A stretch of 64,000 bases of DNA, from assembly GCA_024690665.1 (NCBI GenBank), contig JAILOU010000011.1, forward strand, positions 1 to 64,000. Direction: 5' to 3'. This DNA comes from Eubacterium sp. (lineage in GTDB: Bacteria; Bacillota; Clostridia; Lachnospirales; Lachnospiraceae). Made by a program: the position numbers and the translations under genes. Below are positions 18,165 through 26,238 of the stretch, piece after piece; position 1 is the stretch's first letter, and the number at the start of each line of letters is the position of its first letter. The notes beneath the pieces are model-generated. The model saw nothing but the letters and a program-made list of their open reading frames with translations, was not told the origin of the DNA and did no database searches.

Positions 18165-19067
18165 TTAAATCGTTAAATTTTCCTTAACTTTTTGCATAAA
18201 CATCGTCAAAAACGGATTCAGATTATCCTTTTTCCACACTGCTACAATCCCGAGTTTACTGAATTTTTTTCCTTCTCCGAGTGGCACAAGTCTAAGATTG
18301 TACTTTTCAATCTGCGTAGCCCCGGAGTCAATCACCGCGACGCCTCTTCCTAATCGCACCTGCAACAGTACCGATTCTTGATTCGTTGCAAATCGAATCT
18401 TGCTGTCCGCAATCTTATGTGCTCTTAACAGATACCGAAGATCCTTTTCGCGTCCCGGCGAATCTAATTCTTCCGGAAGATAGAATGTCTCGTCTGACAG
18501 ATCTGCAACGGTCAGATTCTCCTTCTCATAGAGCGGGTGTTCCTTCGATATAGCAAGACACGGCGTCACCTCTGTCACATACTCGGCAATCACATCATCT
18601 TTTATATTGGCAAGTTCAAAATCATAGGTGAAAATGATGTCCAAATGCTGACTTTTAAGACCGGCGCGCAGTTCCCTGAAAGAATGATAAGAAAGAGCAA
18701 TATCAAGCTGTTCATACCCTTTTGCCAGGTCATGAACGGCCGGCATAAACAGCTGTTCGGCATTCATATCAGTCAAAAAACCCAGCTGCAACTTATCCTT
18801 TTTCCCGACCGTAATCTCCCTCGCCTGCTCTAACGCCTGCGTCAGTTGCTGATAAGATTTTTTGCACGCACTTAACATGATAGCCCCTTCCACCGTCAGA
18901 CGAAGCCCCTTATTCGAGCGTTCAAACAGTATTAGATCCCACTGCTTTTCCAGTTCCGCAATCTGGCGACTGATTGTGGGCTGCGTCGTATAACGCTTTT
19001 GCGCCACTACCGAGAAGTTCAGCTCTTCTCCAACATCTATAAACACTTCCAAATTATCTGTAACCAT
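18165..19067 (-). CDS. LysR-family transcriptional regulator
   Basis: The 300-residue protein has the LysR N-terminal helix-turn-helix (EELNFSVVAQKRYTTQPTIS, then IAELEKQWDLILFER) and an effector-binding domain from about residue 90 (KLQLGFLTDMNAEQLF). It follows the SufE-like gene in the same direction, so a role in sulfur or in the neighbouring sulfatase/isomerase locus is plausible but not shown. Its promoter lies inside a large inverted repeat. Confidence 0.85.
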   Translation of the reverse strand: MVTDNLEVFIDVGEELNFSVVAQKRYTTQPTISRQIAELEKQWDLILFERSNKGLRLTVEGAIMLSACKKSYQQLTQALEQAREITVGKKDKLQLGFLTDMNAEQLFMPAVHDLAKGYEQLDIALSYHSFRELRAGLKSQHLDIIFTYDFELANIKDDVIAEYVTEVTPCLAISKEHPLYEKENLTVADLSDETFYLPEELDSPGREKDLRYLLRAHKIADSKIRFATNQESVLLQVRLGRGVAVIDSGATQIEKYNLRLVPLGEGKKFSKLGIVAVWKKDNLNPFLTMFMQKVKENLTI

Positions 19068-19088
19068 AAGCTCTCCTTAATCAACAAA

Positions 19089-19142
19089 AACCACTTATCT
19101 GCATTATACTATTATCCTTTCGTACCCTGCAAATAAGTGGTT
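19089..19142 (-). promoter_or_regulatory. Inverted repeat with the lysR promoter in its loop
   Basis: AACCACTTATcTGCA (19089-19103) and its near complement (19128-19142) form a 15-bp inverted repeat around 24 bp. On the minus strand the second arm runs into a T-run just past the SufE-like stop, so it can be that gene's terminator. The loop overlaps a promoter for lysR: TTGCAG (19132-19127), 18 bp, TATAAT (19108-19103). Confidence 0.6.
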
Positions 19143-19536
19143 AGTTCCTCTTCGCCTTTTGTATAATGGACCTAAGTCCTTGTAACTGCGTTTTCGATAA
19201 ATGTTTTGTAAATGCCTTCGTATTAAGCAACCGGCATTCGTACTCCTCAATCTCTTCCTTCGTTCGCCCTCTGAAAATCTCCTGTAGCAATGCCAGTGCC
19301 CCCTTCACAATTAAGGATTCACTATCGGCAAGAAATACCATATTCCCGTCCTTAAGCTCGCTATATAACCAGGTATTCACCTGACAATCTTTCACCAGAT
19401 ACTTTTCTGTCCGGTATTTCTCCGGATAAGGCATACACTCTTGTGCACATGAAAGAATAAATGTGTACTGACTGATTTCATCTTGAAGTTCTTTTAAGTC
19501 TTCTATAATGTCCTTCTCTACCTGCGTCATATTCAT
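19141..19536 (-). CDS. SufE-like sulfur-transfer protein
   Basis: The 131-residue length and the motifs match SufE: an N-terminal helical part, VKDCQVNTWLY with Cys51 at the position of the persulfide-accepting cysteine, then a FLADSESLIVKGALALL segment and RGRTKEEIEEYE. SufE proteins take sulfur from a cysteine desulfurase and pass it on. No sufS or sufBCD lies in the window. The start overlaps the stop of the upstream small-protein gene by 4 bp, so it belongs to the FucI-like operon rather than to an Fe-S operon. Confidence 0.75.
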   Translation of the reverse strand: MNMTQVEKDIIEDLKELQDEISQYTFILSCAQECMPYPEKYRTEKYLVKDCQVNTWLYSELKDGNMVFLADSESLIVKGALALLQEIFRGRTKEEIEEYECRLLNTKAFTKHLSKTQLQGLRSIIQKAKRN

Positions 19537-19949
19537 AACTTTTTCTCCTGTAACTTGCGATATACCAGCCGTTTTAACTGTGTAAATGTCTCCACTCTCA
19601 CGCTCTCCGGCGCCTGAATGTCCACCCGGTATTCCCGATTTACCGCAAGTAAAAAAAGCACCTTCTTATTCATTGCCGTTGTAGCACCGCCACACTTAGA
19701 AGCTAATTCTGAGGCATCAAGCATTCCCTTTGGCAGATGCGACGCTTTCTCTGCCGAGAGCTGACAGATTTCATAAAAATTATCCGTAATCAGTTCTTGC
19801 TCGACCAGCATAAACTTTTCGCACAGATATAAGGTAAACAGATGATCAAATTCTTCATAAGAAATGTCAGGATTACTTAAAATTGTCTGCACGATTCGCC
19901 CAGCTGCTTCCTTTTTTGCCAGGATGGCTTCCTTAATCTCTTTTCTCAT
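19533..19949 (-). CDS. Small protein with carrier-protein-like C-terminus
   Basis: The start at 19949 (138 residues) is chosen for the GGAAGGGGAAAA just upstream; a longer frame to 20003 exists. I do not recognise the N-terminal 80 residues (helical, ISYEEFDHLFTLYLCEKF). Residues 95-135 (KKVLFLLAVNREYRVDIQAP and a following VETFTQLKRLVYRKL segment) resemble helices II-IV of acyl carrier proteins. The DSL serine for phosphopantetheine is replaced (CGGATTAMN region), so it would not be an ordinary ACP. It sits between the FucI-like and SufE-like genes, overlapping the latter by 4 bp, which suggests the two small proteins act together. Confidence 0.5.
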   Translation of the reverse strand: MRKEIKEAILAKKEAAGRIVQTILSNPDISYEEFDHLFTLYLCEKFMLVEQELITDNFYEICQLSAEKASHLPKGMLDASELASKCGGATTAMNKKVLFLLAVNREYRVDIQAPESVRVETFTQLKRLVYRKLQEKKL

Positions 19950-20021
19950 TTTTCCCCTTCCGGCTCTTATTAAGAGGCAGCCACAGTCTGAGACTGTAGC
20001 CACCTAATATGGATAGTAAGT

Positions 20022-21545
20022 TTATGCGACAACGACTTCGAGGCCTAATACCTCTCCAAGTCTCTTCACATCTTCTACGTGATCTCCAAAAACTGTTGGC
20101 ATATGAAGTCCGAATCTCGCCTGCTTCTTAAAGTAATCAAGCTTATCTTCTACTGAAAAATAGATGCCCTCAGAACATCCTGTCGTGCCATATCCAAATC
20201 CGCCCACAACAGTTCCTTTTGCCACCATAATCTTCGTGCACTCCGGATTGAAACGTACCAATGTAATCGTCTCACCCTTATACTGATTAAAATCAATTCT
20301 CATCGTTGCCCCAAATCCGCTGTTGGTAAATGGACGAAGCGCATACTCCATTGGCTCACTGTCATATCCATACATCTTACGATTCGGCGTTGCATGGCCC
20401 GTATAGTAGATATTAGGATCGGTATCCATCTCCGGAATATAACTGATTCCGGTGTACTCTCCTTCCACGCGGCCATCGTGATAGACACATGGCTGGGTAT
20501 TGGCCATATACGGCGCCTTATTCGTCAGTGCCGCCAGCGCTGCGAGCGAATACAGTCCCACCAGATCGTATTCACAGGCAGATGGAATTCCCATTTCATT
20601 TAACAGAGTGTGGTTAAAACAGAAAGTGAATTTTTCTTCGTTCATTCTACGCGATGCGCAGATATCCGGACATGGCGCCGTAAATGCATTACACTGAAAA
20701 TGTTCCATCAGCTTTCTTGCAAGAACGCTCGCCTTAACAGAGTTCTCCACATACTTACGCTCCATGTCATTTTCCTTGGCGTGCTCGATATAGTAATCGG
20801 CAATGCGATTCACCTCTTCCATATCTTCATCGGTTAAGTTATAGACGTCTCTTCCCGGAAGAGTATGGTTTTGGTCATTCTCATTTACATGCAGCATATC
20901 CAAAAATTCATGCACACTGATGTAGTTATAACGTACGCCCAGGTTCTTGGTTGCAGCATCATTACAGACAGTGTCAAGTCCTCCGAGTGTATCTACGGAA
21001 TTATTTCTGACTGCCGCAAGAATTCTCATACTTGCGAGTGCTTTCTTCGCACGAAGCGCCGTTAATAATCTCATGGTATCCGGCACGTCCATAATCGGAT
21101 ACACCTTGTCGTAATTTCTTGCCGTCAGCGTTGAAGTTAATACGGTTGAAGCGAACATGCCTTCTCCTGCAACCGGCACATGATACTTCATGGCAAATTC
21201 CTTCGCAATCTTCTCGCATCTCATTCCTGTGAAGATATAAAGGTCGGTCTCGGCACGGTTTGCCGCAATTCTCTCTTCTTCTTCGTCAGAAATAAAGAAT
21301 TCATCTGACATCTTAACGTACATTGGCTCAAGCATATGAACCCCCGGTACATTTCCTAGCGCTCCCCCGATTCCGCCGGACCACATCTTGAAGATTTCAG
21401 CCTGGTTCATTTCGTCAAATTCTGTTGTCAGACATTCCTCAGGTCCAAAACGACAGGGGCCCTCATACACATACTGATGAATTAATGCCACATATACAAG
21501 CTGCACATTTAGTTTCACGTCCACGATTTTCTTAATATCATACAT
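20022..21545 (-). CDS. L-fucose isomerase-like protein
   Basis: The start at 21545 (507 residues) is used because AGGAGG precedes it and lies inside the longer frame to 21584. The C-terminal two thirds resemble the L-fucose/L-arabinose isomerase superfamily: IPSACEYDLVGLYSLAALAA carries the family Glu and Asp metal-ligand positions, followed by an ALRPFTNSGFGATMRI segment and VVGGFGYGTTGCSEGIYF. Such enzymes interconvert aldoses and ketoses with a divalent metal. It is divergent enough that the substrate is open. The operon continues into the carrier-like and SufE-like genes 72 bp downstream. Confidence 0.6.
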   Translation of the reverse strand: MYDIKKIVDVKLNVQLVYVALIHQYVYEGPCRFGPEECLTTEFDEMNQAEIFKMWSGGIGGALGNVPGVHMLEPMYVKMSDEFFISDEEEERIAANRAETDLYIFTGMRCEKIAKEFAMKYHVPVAGEGMFASTVLTSTLTARNYDKVYPIMDVPDTMRLLTALRAKKALASMRILAAVRNNSVDTLGGLDTVCNDAATKNLGVRYNYISVHEFLDMLHVNENDQNHTLPGRDVYNLTDEDMEEVNRIADYYIEHAKENDMERKYVENSVKASVLARKLMEHFQCNAFTAPCPDICASRRMNEEKFTFCFNHTLLNEMGIPSACEYDLVGLYSLAALAALTNKAPYMANTQPCVYHDGRVEGEYTGISYIPEMDTDPNIYYTGHATPNRKMYGYDSEPMEYALRPFTNSGFGATMRIDFNQYKGETITLVRFNPECTKIMVAKGTVVGGFGYGTTGCSEGIYFSVEDKLDYFKKQARFGLHMPTVFGDHVEDVKRLGEVLGLEVVVA

Positions 21546-21582
21546 CCTATAGATCCTCCTTTGCACTATTGTTTCTAGGCTC

Positions 21583-21652
21583 ATTATAGGACGGATCTAT
21601 TGCATCTGTTTCCCCTTAAATACGACGAGTGCCATACAAAATTTGTATAGCA
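21583..21652 (-). promoter_or_regulatory. Promoter and palindromic operator of the FucI-like operon
   Basis: A TATAAT -10 (21588-21583) has no good -35 at 17 bp, as in activator-dependent promoters. A 23-bp palindrome (21630-21652) with arms TGCxATACAAA/TTTGTATxGCA around a single central base is centred about 65 bp upstream of the predicted start, near the position used by class I Crp-type activators. The Crp/Fnr gene lies directly upstream. Binding by that regulator is inference. Confidence 0.5.
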
Positions 21653-21671
21653 CCTACTAAGAATCACAAAG

Positions 21672-21695
21672 AAAAAAGACATCCTTTCGGATGCC
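21672..21695 (-). terminator. Rho-independent terminator of the Crp/Fnr gene
   Basis: GACATCC/GGATGCC forms a stem around TTTC, followed on the minus strand by a T6 run, immediately past the regulator's stop. Confidence 0.85.
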
Positions 21696-21699
21696 TTTC

Positions 21700-22374
21700 T
21701 TAAATTGAATCTTTTAACTTTTCTAAATCAAGTACGATGACTTTCCCGGTTTCTAATTTCACCACACCTGCTTTCTCCAGTGCGTGAAGTCCCTTAGATA
21801 ACACCGACCGCGACAAGCCCAGATAATTTGCCATATTCTCAATGCTTTGCTGAATCGGCACCTGCATATCACCCGTACGCATACACTGCTGATACAGATA
21901 ATAGCAGATTCTGTCATTGGCATACTTAAACCTGGCAAGGATGGAGATGTCAAGCTGCTCGTCTGCCTTTGCACAGATATATGCCAAAACCGCGCGCAGA
22001 AACTCCGGCGACTTTTGCATGGCCTTTAGGTAGTTCTCGCGCGGAATGTAAATCACCTTCCCGGGCTTGTCCGCCACCATATCAGCTCTATAAGTGCTCT
22101 GTCCCGCAATGGAAAGCATGCCGATACTTTCATTTTGCCTGAATAGGAAAAACAAAATCTGTTCTCCCTTCTTTGTGTAACAATAAGAACTGGCAGAGCC
22201 TTCTTCTAGAATTGTAATATAGTGAATTGTATCTCCTACGTTATGAATAGTTTCCCCAGCGCTCACTTCTTTTCGAAATGCATTTTGATCCAAAATTGGC
22301 ATAACTTGTTCCAGGCACTCCTGTGAGAGCGTTGCTCCGACATCATTTTGTTTTAGAATTTCTATCGATAACAT
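21700..22374 (-). CDS. Crp/Fnr-family transcriptional regulator
   Basis: A 224-residue protein with an N-terminal cyclic-nucleotide-binding-like beta barrel (HNVGDTIHYITILEEGSASS, then LFRQNESIGMLS) and a C-terminal winged helix (SIENMANYLGLSRSVLSKGL). There is no Fnr-type cysteine cluster at the N-terminus, so oxygen sensing through Fe-S is unlikely. It lies between the MFS transporter and the FucI-like operon and probably controls one or both. It has its own promoter and terminator. Confidence 0.85.
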   Translation of the reverse strand: MLSIEILKQNDVGATLSQECLEQVMPILDQNAFRKEVSAGETIHNVGDTIHYITILEEGSASSYCYTKKGEQILFFLFRQNESIGMLSIAGQSTYRADMVADKPGKVIYIPRENYLKAMQKSPEFLRAVLAYICAKADEQLDISILARFKYANDRICYYLYQQCMRTGDMQVPIQQSIENMANYLGLSRSVLSKGLHALEKAGVVKLETGKVIVLDLEKLKDSI

Positions 22375-22411
22375 GTTTCTTCCTTTTGCGATTTACGGGT
22401 TCCTATGCGAA

Positions 22412-22440
22412 AGTATAGCATGCAAAGTCATTCATTTCAA
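22412..22440 (-). promoter_or_regulatory. Promoter of the Crp/Fnr gene
   Basis: On the minus strand TTGAAA (22440-22435) and TATACT (22417-22412) are separated by 17 bp. The start point lies about 30 nt before the start codon, and a GGAAG ribosome binding site follows. Confidence 0.7.
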
Positions 22441-22455
22441 AATAAGAAGATTCGA

Positions 22456-23727
22456 TTACTTTTCAATCACTATTTCTTTTATCTTTAATGTGATAAACAA
22501 AATAAATCCTACAATTGCAAGCACCAGCACCGCGCGATATGCCGTCACATAACTTAGCTTTGTTCCTACAACACCAACTAAGGTAATTCCAACTCCCTGC
22601 AAGATAGCAATTGATGGCTGTGCAACGCGATATGCTCTCTTGAAATCATATCTACCCCAGATTCCGTTGATTACGGATACCAATACATTTGACGCACCTC
22701 CCAGCATTAAAGCAAGAAATGGAAGCGCAATATAATGCAGTGGGTGTATATGCGTCAGATTAAAAATCAGTGCACAGATTCCCAGAATATAAGTTGTACA
22801 TCCTGCAATCTTTGTCCCAAATCTGGTATCCAACCATCCAATGAAGATGGAACCAGGAATCGCGCATACTCCAGCGATTGCTAGCATTCCCAAAATCTCC
22901 GGAATCTGATATCCAAACTCAAGATTCTTGTTAATGAAGTTCGACATAATTCCCATTGAAAGAAGTCCCAGCATTCCAACGCCAAATACCACCTGCCAGA
23001 TTCGCGGCGTTTTCATCACGCGCTTAATCGTCCATGGACTTGTCTCAAGATATTTTAGACCTTCGTCAAGTTCTCTTTTGGCTTCTTCAAAGTCATAGTC
23101 CTTATTATTGTCCGGATAACATCCTCTCTGCTCCGGAAAATCCTTCAGATATACGATAATGATAAACATCAAAATCAGATTCGCAACCGCAATCAGGCGA
23201 TAGAAATTACCGGCATCCCATCTTGAAGAAATGGCATTACACAGCAGTGATGTTGTTGCTGCCGAAAGCGGAAATCCGGCTGTTGCGAGTCCCATTGCAA
23301 CACCTCGTTTTTTCGGAAACCAGTTGGCAATAATATTGTTGCTACAGATCTGACCGCATCCCATACATCCGGCATAACAGGCGATGTACCCTAATCCATA
23401 TATGACATAATTAGAACAAAACGACCAGATAAAGGCAAATACCGCAACGACAAGCAACGATGCAATCCAGGTCTTTTTAACATTTTTTACCTGAAGCATA
23501 CGCCCCCATAATACCGATGAAACCACTCCAATGACCGTTGCAATACTTGAAAATGTATACAAGATTGCAGGGTCTAGTTCTCTTGACTTTGCCAGTGCGG
23601 GAATCATAATATTGAGTGAATCATTCATTAATGCCGAGTACAAATACATTGCACAAAACGCAAGAATGATTACCCCATAACCATGAATCCCCAGATTAAA
23701 TGTGCTGTTTTTAGTTTTTGTGTCCAT
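22456..23727 (-). CDS. MFS transporter, oxalate/formate antiporter-like
   Basis: The start at 23727 (423 residues) is chosen for the GGAGGGG just upstream. The protein has about twelve helices with the MFS loop GRMLQVKNVKKTWIAS between helices 2 and 3 and the central NWFPKKRGVAMGLATAGFPL segment typical of the OFA (oxalate:formate antiporter-like) branch. It is divergent from the sulfatase gene with a 153-bp shared control region, so the imported compound may be the sulfatase substrate or its product. Confidence 0.8.
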   Translation of the reverse strand: MDTKTKNSTFNLGIHGYGVIILAFCAMYLYSALMNDSLNIMIPALAKSRELDPAILYTFSSIATVIGVVSSVLWGRMLQVKNVKKTWIASLLVVAVFAFIWSFCSNYVIYGLGYIACYAGCMGCGQICSNNIIANWFPKKRGVAMGLATAGFPLSAATTSLLCNAISSRWDAGNFYRLIAVANLILMFIIIVYLKDFPEQRGCYPDNNKDYDFEEAKRELDEGLKYLETSPWTIKRVMKTPRIWQVVFGVGMLGLLSMGIMSNFINKNLEFGYQIPEILGMLAIAGVCAIPGSIFIGWLDTRFGTKIAGCTTYILGICALIFNLTHIHPLHYIALPFLALMLGGASNVLVSVINGIWGRYDFKRAYRVAQPSIAILQGVGITLVGVVGTKLSYVTAYRAVLVLAIVGFILFITLKIKEIVIEK

Positions 23728-23791
23728 TTTACCCCTCCATAGTGAAAATGTATTATGTAACACAAACGTAACACAGCCTATTACCATGCAG

Positions 23792-23807
23792 TGTGTTTTA
23801 AAACACA
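23792..23807. promoter_or_regulatory. Perfect 16-bp palindrome between sulfatase and MFS genes
   Basis: TGTGTTTTAAAACACA is a perfect dyad in the divergent region (23728-23880). Two TGTGTTAC half-sites lie nearby on the minus strand towards the MFS gene. Size and symmetry fit a dimeric regulator, and the Crp/Fnr protein encoded two genes away is the obvious candidate, though this palindrome differs from the one before the FucI-like gene. Confidence 0.5.
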
Positions 23808-23880
23808 GCAGCCTACAATTATTCGTTGTATCTTGAAGTTAAGATTTCTAAATATTTTAACCACGGAAAGGACATTACAT

Positions 23881-25407
23881 ATGAGTAAAAATCCAAATAT
23901 CATCTTAATGTTTGTGGACGATCTCGGAATCGGAGATCTGACTTGTTTTAATCCGGATTCCAAGATTCACACGCAACATATAGACCACCTTGCTTCGCAG
24001 GGTATGTGTTTTGACGACTGTCACGCCTCGAGCGCTTTATGCACGCCATCCAGATATGGCCTTTTGACCGGAAGATATAATTGGCGCTCCCGTATTAAGA
24101 TTGGCGTTTTGCCGGGTCATGCTTATCCACTGATTGAAGAAGGCCGTGAGACCCTTGGCACCATGCTTCAAAAGCAAGGCTATAAAACAGCCTGCGTTGG
24201 CAAATGGCATCTCGGCATGAACTGGACTACGAAAAACGGATATAACCTTCCATCCATTTATGAAGATCCAAACTCTGATATTGAAAAGGCCGCGAAGGGA
24301 ATTGATTTTGACGCACCGATTCACGACGGCCCACTGACAAGGGGATTTGATTATTTCTATGGAATGCCGGCTTCTTTGGACCAGCCTCCATTTGTCAAAA
24401 TTGAAAATGACAGGATTCTAAAAAAACCGGATCACTGGATTGGTAAAAAGAATTTAAGCCGCCAAAACAGTGACGATATCGACCAGGTGGAATATGGACC
24501 GGCTGCTCCGGATTTTGATCCTAAGAAAATTGTTCCGGAGATGGATAATAAAGTTTTGGAACTGGTGGAACAATATGCAGGCCAAGATGAGCCATTTTTC
24601 ATCTACTACCCAACCCTGGCTGTCCACCAGCCAATCCTGCCGGACGATGAATTTAAGGACAAATCCGGCATCGGACCTTACGGGGATCTAGTGCTTCAGG
24701 TAGACAATTTTGTCGGTCGTCTGACGAAACTTTTAGAGGAAAAAAAGATTGCAGAAGATACGATTGTGATATTTGCCAGTGATAACGGCTGCTCCGCTGT
24801 CGTTGATTATCCGGCACTAGCCAAACTTGGACACAACCCAAGTTATATCTATCGCGGTAAGAAAGGTGATATCTGGGACGGCGGCCATCGTATTCCATTC
24901 GTCATTCGCTGGCCGGGACATATTGAGGCCGGTTCAAGATGCGACCAGATGATCTGTCTGACCGATATGTTTGCCACAATTGCCGAACTTGTCGGATTTG
25001 AATACGGGGATGATGCCGGTGAGGACTCCTTCTCGATTCAGTCATTACTTAAAGGTGACGATCAGCCGGTTCGCGACTATGTTATGCATCATTCCGTTTG
25101 TTTTTATTCTCTTCGAAAAGGCGAGTGGAAACTCGAGTTTTGCCCGGGAAGCGGCGGTATGGCTGCCATCTTCTCCAAGGATCCAAACAATGAATTTAAC
25201 TCGAATCCGGAAGGGACTCCTTATCAGCTCTACAACATGAAAGAGGACGTCCGTGAACAACATAATCTCTATGGTCAAAAACCGGAGATTGAAAAGGAAC
25301 TTCGCGATATTGCGATTCAATGTTTTAATGATGGACGCTCTACTCCGGGCTCTAAGCAGGAAAATCATCCTGCCAAGTGGTGGCCGGGAATTGAGTGGAT
25401 TCATTAA
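23881..25407 (+). CDS. Arylsulfatase-type sulfatase (S1 family)
   Basis: The start at 23881 (508 residues) is preceded by GGAAAGGAC; the longer frame from 23791 would run through the control palindrome. Metal ligands Asp13-Asp14 lie in MFVDDLGIGD, and the formylglycine motif C-T-P-S-R is at residues 54-58 (cysteine type). GKWHLG and the later ASDNGC segment complete the alkaline-phosphatase-like site. It hydrolyses sulfate esters after oxidation of Cys54 to formylglycine; no maturase is recognisable in the window. No signal peptide is visible, so it should act in the cytoplasm after import, which fits the divergent MFS gene. Confidence 0.9.
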   Translation: MSKNPNIILMFVDDLGIGDLTCFNPDSKIHTQHIDHLASQGMCFDDCHASSALCTPSRYGLLTGRYNWRSRIKIGVLPGHAYPLIEEGRETLGTMLQKQGYKTACVGKWHLGMNWTTKNGYNLPSIYEDPNSDIEKAAKGIDFDAPIHDGPLTRGFDYFYGMPASLDQPPFVKIENDRILKKPDHWIGKKNLSRQNSDDIDQVEYGPAAPDFDPKKIVPEMDNKVLELVEQYAGQDEPFFIYYPTLAVHQPILPDDEFKDKSGIGPYGDLVLQVDNFVGRLTKLLEEKKIAEDTIVIFASDNGCSAVVDYPALAKLGHNPSYIYRGKKGDIWDGGHRIPFVIRWPGHIEAGSRCDQMICLTDMFATIAELVGFEYGDDAGEDSFSIQSLLKGDDQPVRDYVMHHSVCFYSLRKGEWKLEFCPGSGGMAAIFSKDPNNEFNSNPEGTPYQLYNMKEDVREQHNLYGQKPEIEKELRDIAIQCFNDGRSTPGSKQENHPAKWWPGIEWIH

Positions 25408-25428
25408 TATTTTTTCACAACCCTAAAA

Positions 25429-25459
25429 AATCCGGGCTGCCTGCCAGGCAGTCCGGATT
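25429..25459. terminator. Bidirectional terminator between sulfatase and ATC-hydrolase-like genes
   Basis: AATCCGGgCTGCCT pairs with AGGCAGtCCGGATT around a short loop. It lies 22 bp past the sulfatase stop and 10 bp past the convergent gene's stop; an A-run on the left gives the minus strand a T-run. Confidence 0.75.
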
Positions 25460-25468
25460 GTTACTGTG

Positions 25469-26104
25469 TTAAATACTCTTGGTTCTCTCCCAGCCTTCTC
25501 CGGCATCGGTATCGTGTCTTACAAACTTAAAGTCGCAATAATCTCCCCCCTGGCACAGCGTCTTTGTCCTGATAAAATCCGTATACGGAAGACTTCCGTA
25601 ATTAATGATGTCTGCATGACAGCACATTGCTCCCAGCTTCATCAGGTGACGACGGCCAAGAATCTGTTCGTAGATACATTCATTGCACTCAAAGTGAAAT
25701 TCGTCCTTTGGATCTTCTTTGATATGCCAGGTATACCTCCATCCGATTCCGGACTTATGCTTAAAGCCAAATGGCACAACCTTCTTCATAAGTGGCATAA
25801 AAAATCCTTTTCTCGCCAGCTTTTGCATTCCCGATGGATCCAAGAATTTCCACATCTCCTCTGAAACAATCCGGTACGCTTCTTCTTCGTTCTTACCGTG
25901 TGTTTGAAGTACTTCATACATCGCTATGGATGTCAAAATCTGCGCCATGTGTTCATAATTTCCTTTGTCGCAATATTTCTTTTCCTCGATTAATAGTTCT
26001 TCTATACGTGCGTATATGTCTAAACGAATCTCTTTTGGCAATGTTGGAAAGTAATTCTGATAGCGACTGATTGCCACCATCGCTTCCGGTTCATATTTTT
26101 TCAT
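25469..26104 (-). CDS. ATC hydrolase-family protein (L-2-amino-thiazoline-4-carboxylate hydrolase fold)
   Basis: A 211-residue protein with a helical N-terminus and a C-terminal half typical of the ATC hydrolase family: FHFECNECIYEQIL, GAMCCHADIINYG and CQGGDYCDFKFVRH. The founding activity opens a thiazoline ring on the way to cysteine, but most members are of unknown substrate. A link to sulfur chemistry next to a sulfatase and a SufE-like gene is suggestive only. It is convergent with the sulfatase. Confidence 0.65.
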   Translation of the reverse strand: MKKYEPEAMVAISRYQNYFPTLPKEIRLDIYARIEELLIEEKKYCDKGNYEHMAQILTSIAMYEVLQTHGKNEEEAYRIVSEEMWKFLDPSGMQKLARKGFFMPLMKKVVPFGFKHKSGIGWRYTWHIKEDPKDEFHFECNECIYEQILGRRHLMKLGAMCCHADIINYGSLPYTDFIRTKTLCQGGDYCDFKFVRHDTDAGEGWERTKSI

Positions 26105-26175
26105 AACGTTTTCACCCTGTTCTTGTTATGTATTTTTTGTTTTACATTCCTAACATTTATTATGCCATAAAACAT

Positions 26176-26209
26176 GGACCCGGGTACAGTATTTCCTGTA
26201 CCCGAGTCC
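26176..26209 (-). terminator. Rho-independent terminator of the giant surface protein gene
   Basis: GGACcCGGGTACAG pairs with CTGTACCCGaGTCC around a 6-nt loop, 30 bp past the stop at 26239. Confidence 0.75.
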
Positions 26210-26238
26210 TATAGTATTTTCTTATGCCGTAAGATTAA

